The position numbers were made by a program, and so were the translations under genes. Below the pieces are notes generated by a model. That model made no database searches. It saw only the letters and a program-made list of their open reading frames with translations, and was not told the DNA's origin. DNA of 64,000 nucleotides, from the NCBI GenBank assembly GCA_902363255.1, contig CABIZO010000002.1, forward strand, positions 620,001 through 684,000. Reading direction: 5' to 3'. Within the stretch, counting starts at the first letter, position 1. Each line of letters opens with the position of its first letter. This DNA is from Peptostreptococcaceae bacterium. Lineage in GTDB: Bacteria; Bacillota; Clostridia; Peptostreptococcales; Peptostreptococcaceae. Below, one piece after another: positions 62,816-64,000 of the stretch.

Positions 62816-63856
62816 TTAAGCAACTGATTCTACTTCTGATTGAGTTCCACGAATTTCATCAGCAGTTTTTATGTTAGTGTTTTTGAATATAGCGTATCCT
62901 ATGAATCCACCTAATATACTTACTATCATACATCCAGCAGCAGCTATTAATCCGTTCATACCGTTTTCTGCAACAGATACAGCGAAACCAGCTATTGGAG
63001 TAGCAAGACCTGGAGTAGAAACTGTAATTCCCATTAAAGCAACTATTATACCAGACATAGCACCACCTATGAAGTTAGTAACGTATACTGGGATTGGGTT
63101 AGCAGATATTATATCTGATTGAGTTAATGGCTCTATTGCAACTGATATAGTGTCTTTCTTAGAACCGAACTTCATTTTTGAGAAGAATACATAGTTCATG
63201 AATGAAGAACCAAATACTGCAAGAGCACCTATTCCCATTGGAACACCAGTTAAACCTATTATAGAAGTTAATGCCATTGAGCTAAGTGGAGCTGTAGCAA
63301 CAACTGTTATTAATCCACCAAGTATTAATCCCATTATTATTGGAGATGTTTCTTGAGCTTGTATTAAAACTGTTCCTATTTGAAGTAAAGTATTTTTTAC
63401 TACTGGATCCATTACCATAGCTATTCCTCTAGTTAAAGGAGCAGCAACTATTATTATAACAATTAAATCAAGTCCAGCTGGAACTTTCTTTTCTAAGAAT
63501 TTGATAACGAATGATATTAAATATCCTGCTATAAATCCTGGAAGTATTCCGAACTCTGAAACAGTTAAACCAACTAATACAGCGTAAACTGGTGATACAC
63601 CAAGTGCTAAAGGTACTAGTATACCTGCAGCAACACCACCTAAGTTACCGTTTGCAGCACCAACGCCTTCTAAGAATGAAATACCCATTTGTTGTCCGAA
63701 TAATGAATAGTGGAATGCTTCAACAAGGAAACTTGCACAAGCAGCGTTTGCTAATGCACCCATAGCTTTCATACCTTGCGGAGCTTTGTAACTAAATAAA
63801 GTAAATAATGCTAATACTACTAATAATAAAGCAGTACCTGTTAAAATTTGAATCAT
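62816..63856 (-). CDS. PTS transporter subunit IIC-like membrane protein
   Basis: The 346-residue protein has about nine hydrophobic segments with many glycine and alanine residues. Phrases such as GALANAACASFLVEAFHYSLFG, GVSPVYAVLVGLTVSEFGILPG and IGLTGVPMGIGALAVFGSSF match the PTS EIIC_2 family, a stand-alone IIC-like family whose sugar is usually unknown. There are no IIA or IIB domains here or visible next to it. Codon use is narrow and regular, suggesting strong expression. AGGAGG precedes the ATG at 63856. Confidence 0.83.
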   Translation of the reverse strand: MIQILTGTALLLVVLALFTLFSYKAPQGMKAMGALANAACASFLVEAFHYSLFGQQMGISFLEGVGAANGNLGGVAAGILVPLALGVSPVYAVLVGLTVSEFGILPGFIAGYLISFVIKFLEKKVPAGLDLIVIIIVAAPLTRGIAMVMDPVVKNTLLQIGTVLIQAQETSPIIMGLILGGLITVVATAPLSSMALTSIIGLTGVPMGIGALAVFGSSFMNYVFFSKMKFGSKKDTISVAIEPLTQSDIISANPIPVYVTNFIGGAMSGIIVALMGITVSTPGLATPIAGFAVSVAENGMNGLIAAAGCMIVSILGGFIGYAIFKNTNIKTADEIRGTQSEVESVA

Positions 63857-64000
63857 ACCGATTTCCTCCTAATAAAAATATTAAATTATTAAATACCTGT
63901 TTAAGGTTTATCTTCCAAGTAATATGGAAATTCCTTATAGAGGAGAAGCCTTTCCTAAGTGGTTAAAAGTTTTCCTCTTATATACAAGAATTATTATACG
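63857..64000 (-). other. Upstream region of the PTS IIC gene, incomplete
   Basis: The last 144 bases hold the ribosome site and a leader with several purine-rich and pyrimidine-rich blocks (AGGAAAGGCTTCTCCTCT on the minus strand) that could fold. A TATAAT-like element lies at the very edge (63993-63998 on the minus strand). The window ends before the promoter can be judged. Confidence 0.3.

Overview
The window looks like chromosome of a low-GC anaerobic Firmicute, most likely a Peptostreptococcaceae member (Paraclostridium, Paeniclostridium or Clostridioides type). This is an inference from the very AT-rich DNA, strong GGAGG ribosome sites, an oxygen-sensitive radical-SAM sulfatase maturase, a reverse rubrerythrin, and glucuronide genes that resemble clostridial ones. 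I saw no rRNA, tRNA, CRISPR array, phage or complete insertion sequence.

Region 1 (1-8250): a WYL-domain regulator diverges from a small reductase, followed by a small membrane protein and a 1791-residue secreted multidomain protein with repeats, a predicted seven-bladed propeller, CARDB-like domains and a C-terminal dockerin. Region 2 (8260-14931) is a sulfated-sugar island: ROK regulator, sulfatase, GPH sugar symporter, TSUP anion exporter and anaerobic sulfatase maturase. Region 3 (15180-23905) is mixed: DUF975 and DUF3267 membrane proteins, an Eis-like acetyltransferase, a MATE transporter, a HAD phosphatase and a duplicated VanZ gene whose first copy is frameshifted. A GC-richer repeat of about 125 bp lies before each VanZ copy, and half of a third copy lies near 31.05 kb.

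Region 4 (24176-31029) is a five-gene synthase-dependent exopolysaccharide operon: a degenerate GGDEF membrane protein that keeps an RxxD site, a DUF2334 deacetylase-like protein, a BcsA-like glycosyltransferase, a BcsB-like protein and a glycosidase-like protein. A convergent UDP-GlcNAc 2-epimerase follows. Region 5 (33211-50785) is a glucuronide regulon: a GntR/FCD regulator, uxuB-kdgA-kdgK, two nearly identical uxuA genes flanking a GPH transporter, uxaC, a GH2 enzyme with a divergent AraC regulator, a HAD phosphatase with beta-glucuronidase, and a GH3 hexosaminidase-like enzyme. Seven clear 16-bp boxes centred on GTATAC sit upstream of six transcription units; four of them overlap the -10 element of a promoter-like sequence. 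With the sulfatase island this suggests use of host glycosaminoglycan fragments or glucuronides.

Region 6 (50903-56820) holds a Cof-type phosphatase, an EamA transporter, a coupled pair of deoxynucleoside kinases, a cysteine desulfurase with an Fe-S protein, and reverse rubrerythrin. Region 7 (56988-62716) is the aromatic operon aroF-aroA-aroC-pheA-tyrA. Its leader has a promoter, a ribosome site, a 44-codon ORF very rich in Phe and Tyr, a possible antiterminator and a strong terminator just before aroF. This is the layout expected for ribosome-mediated attenuation and is the most interesting thing I found. The window ends in a PTS IIC gene on the minus strand.
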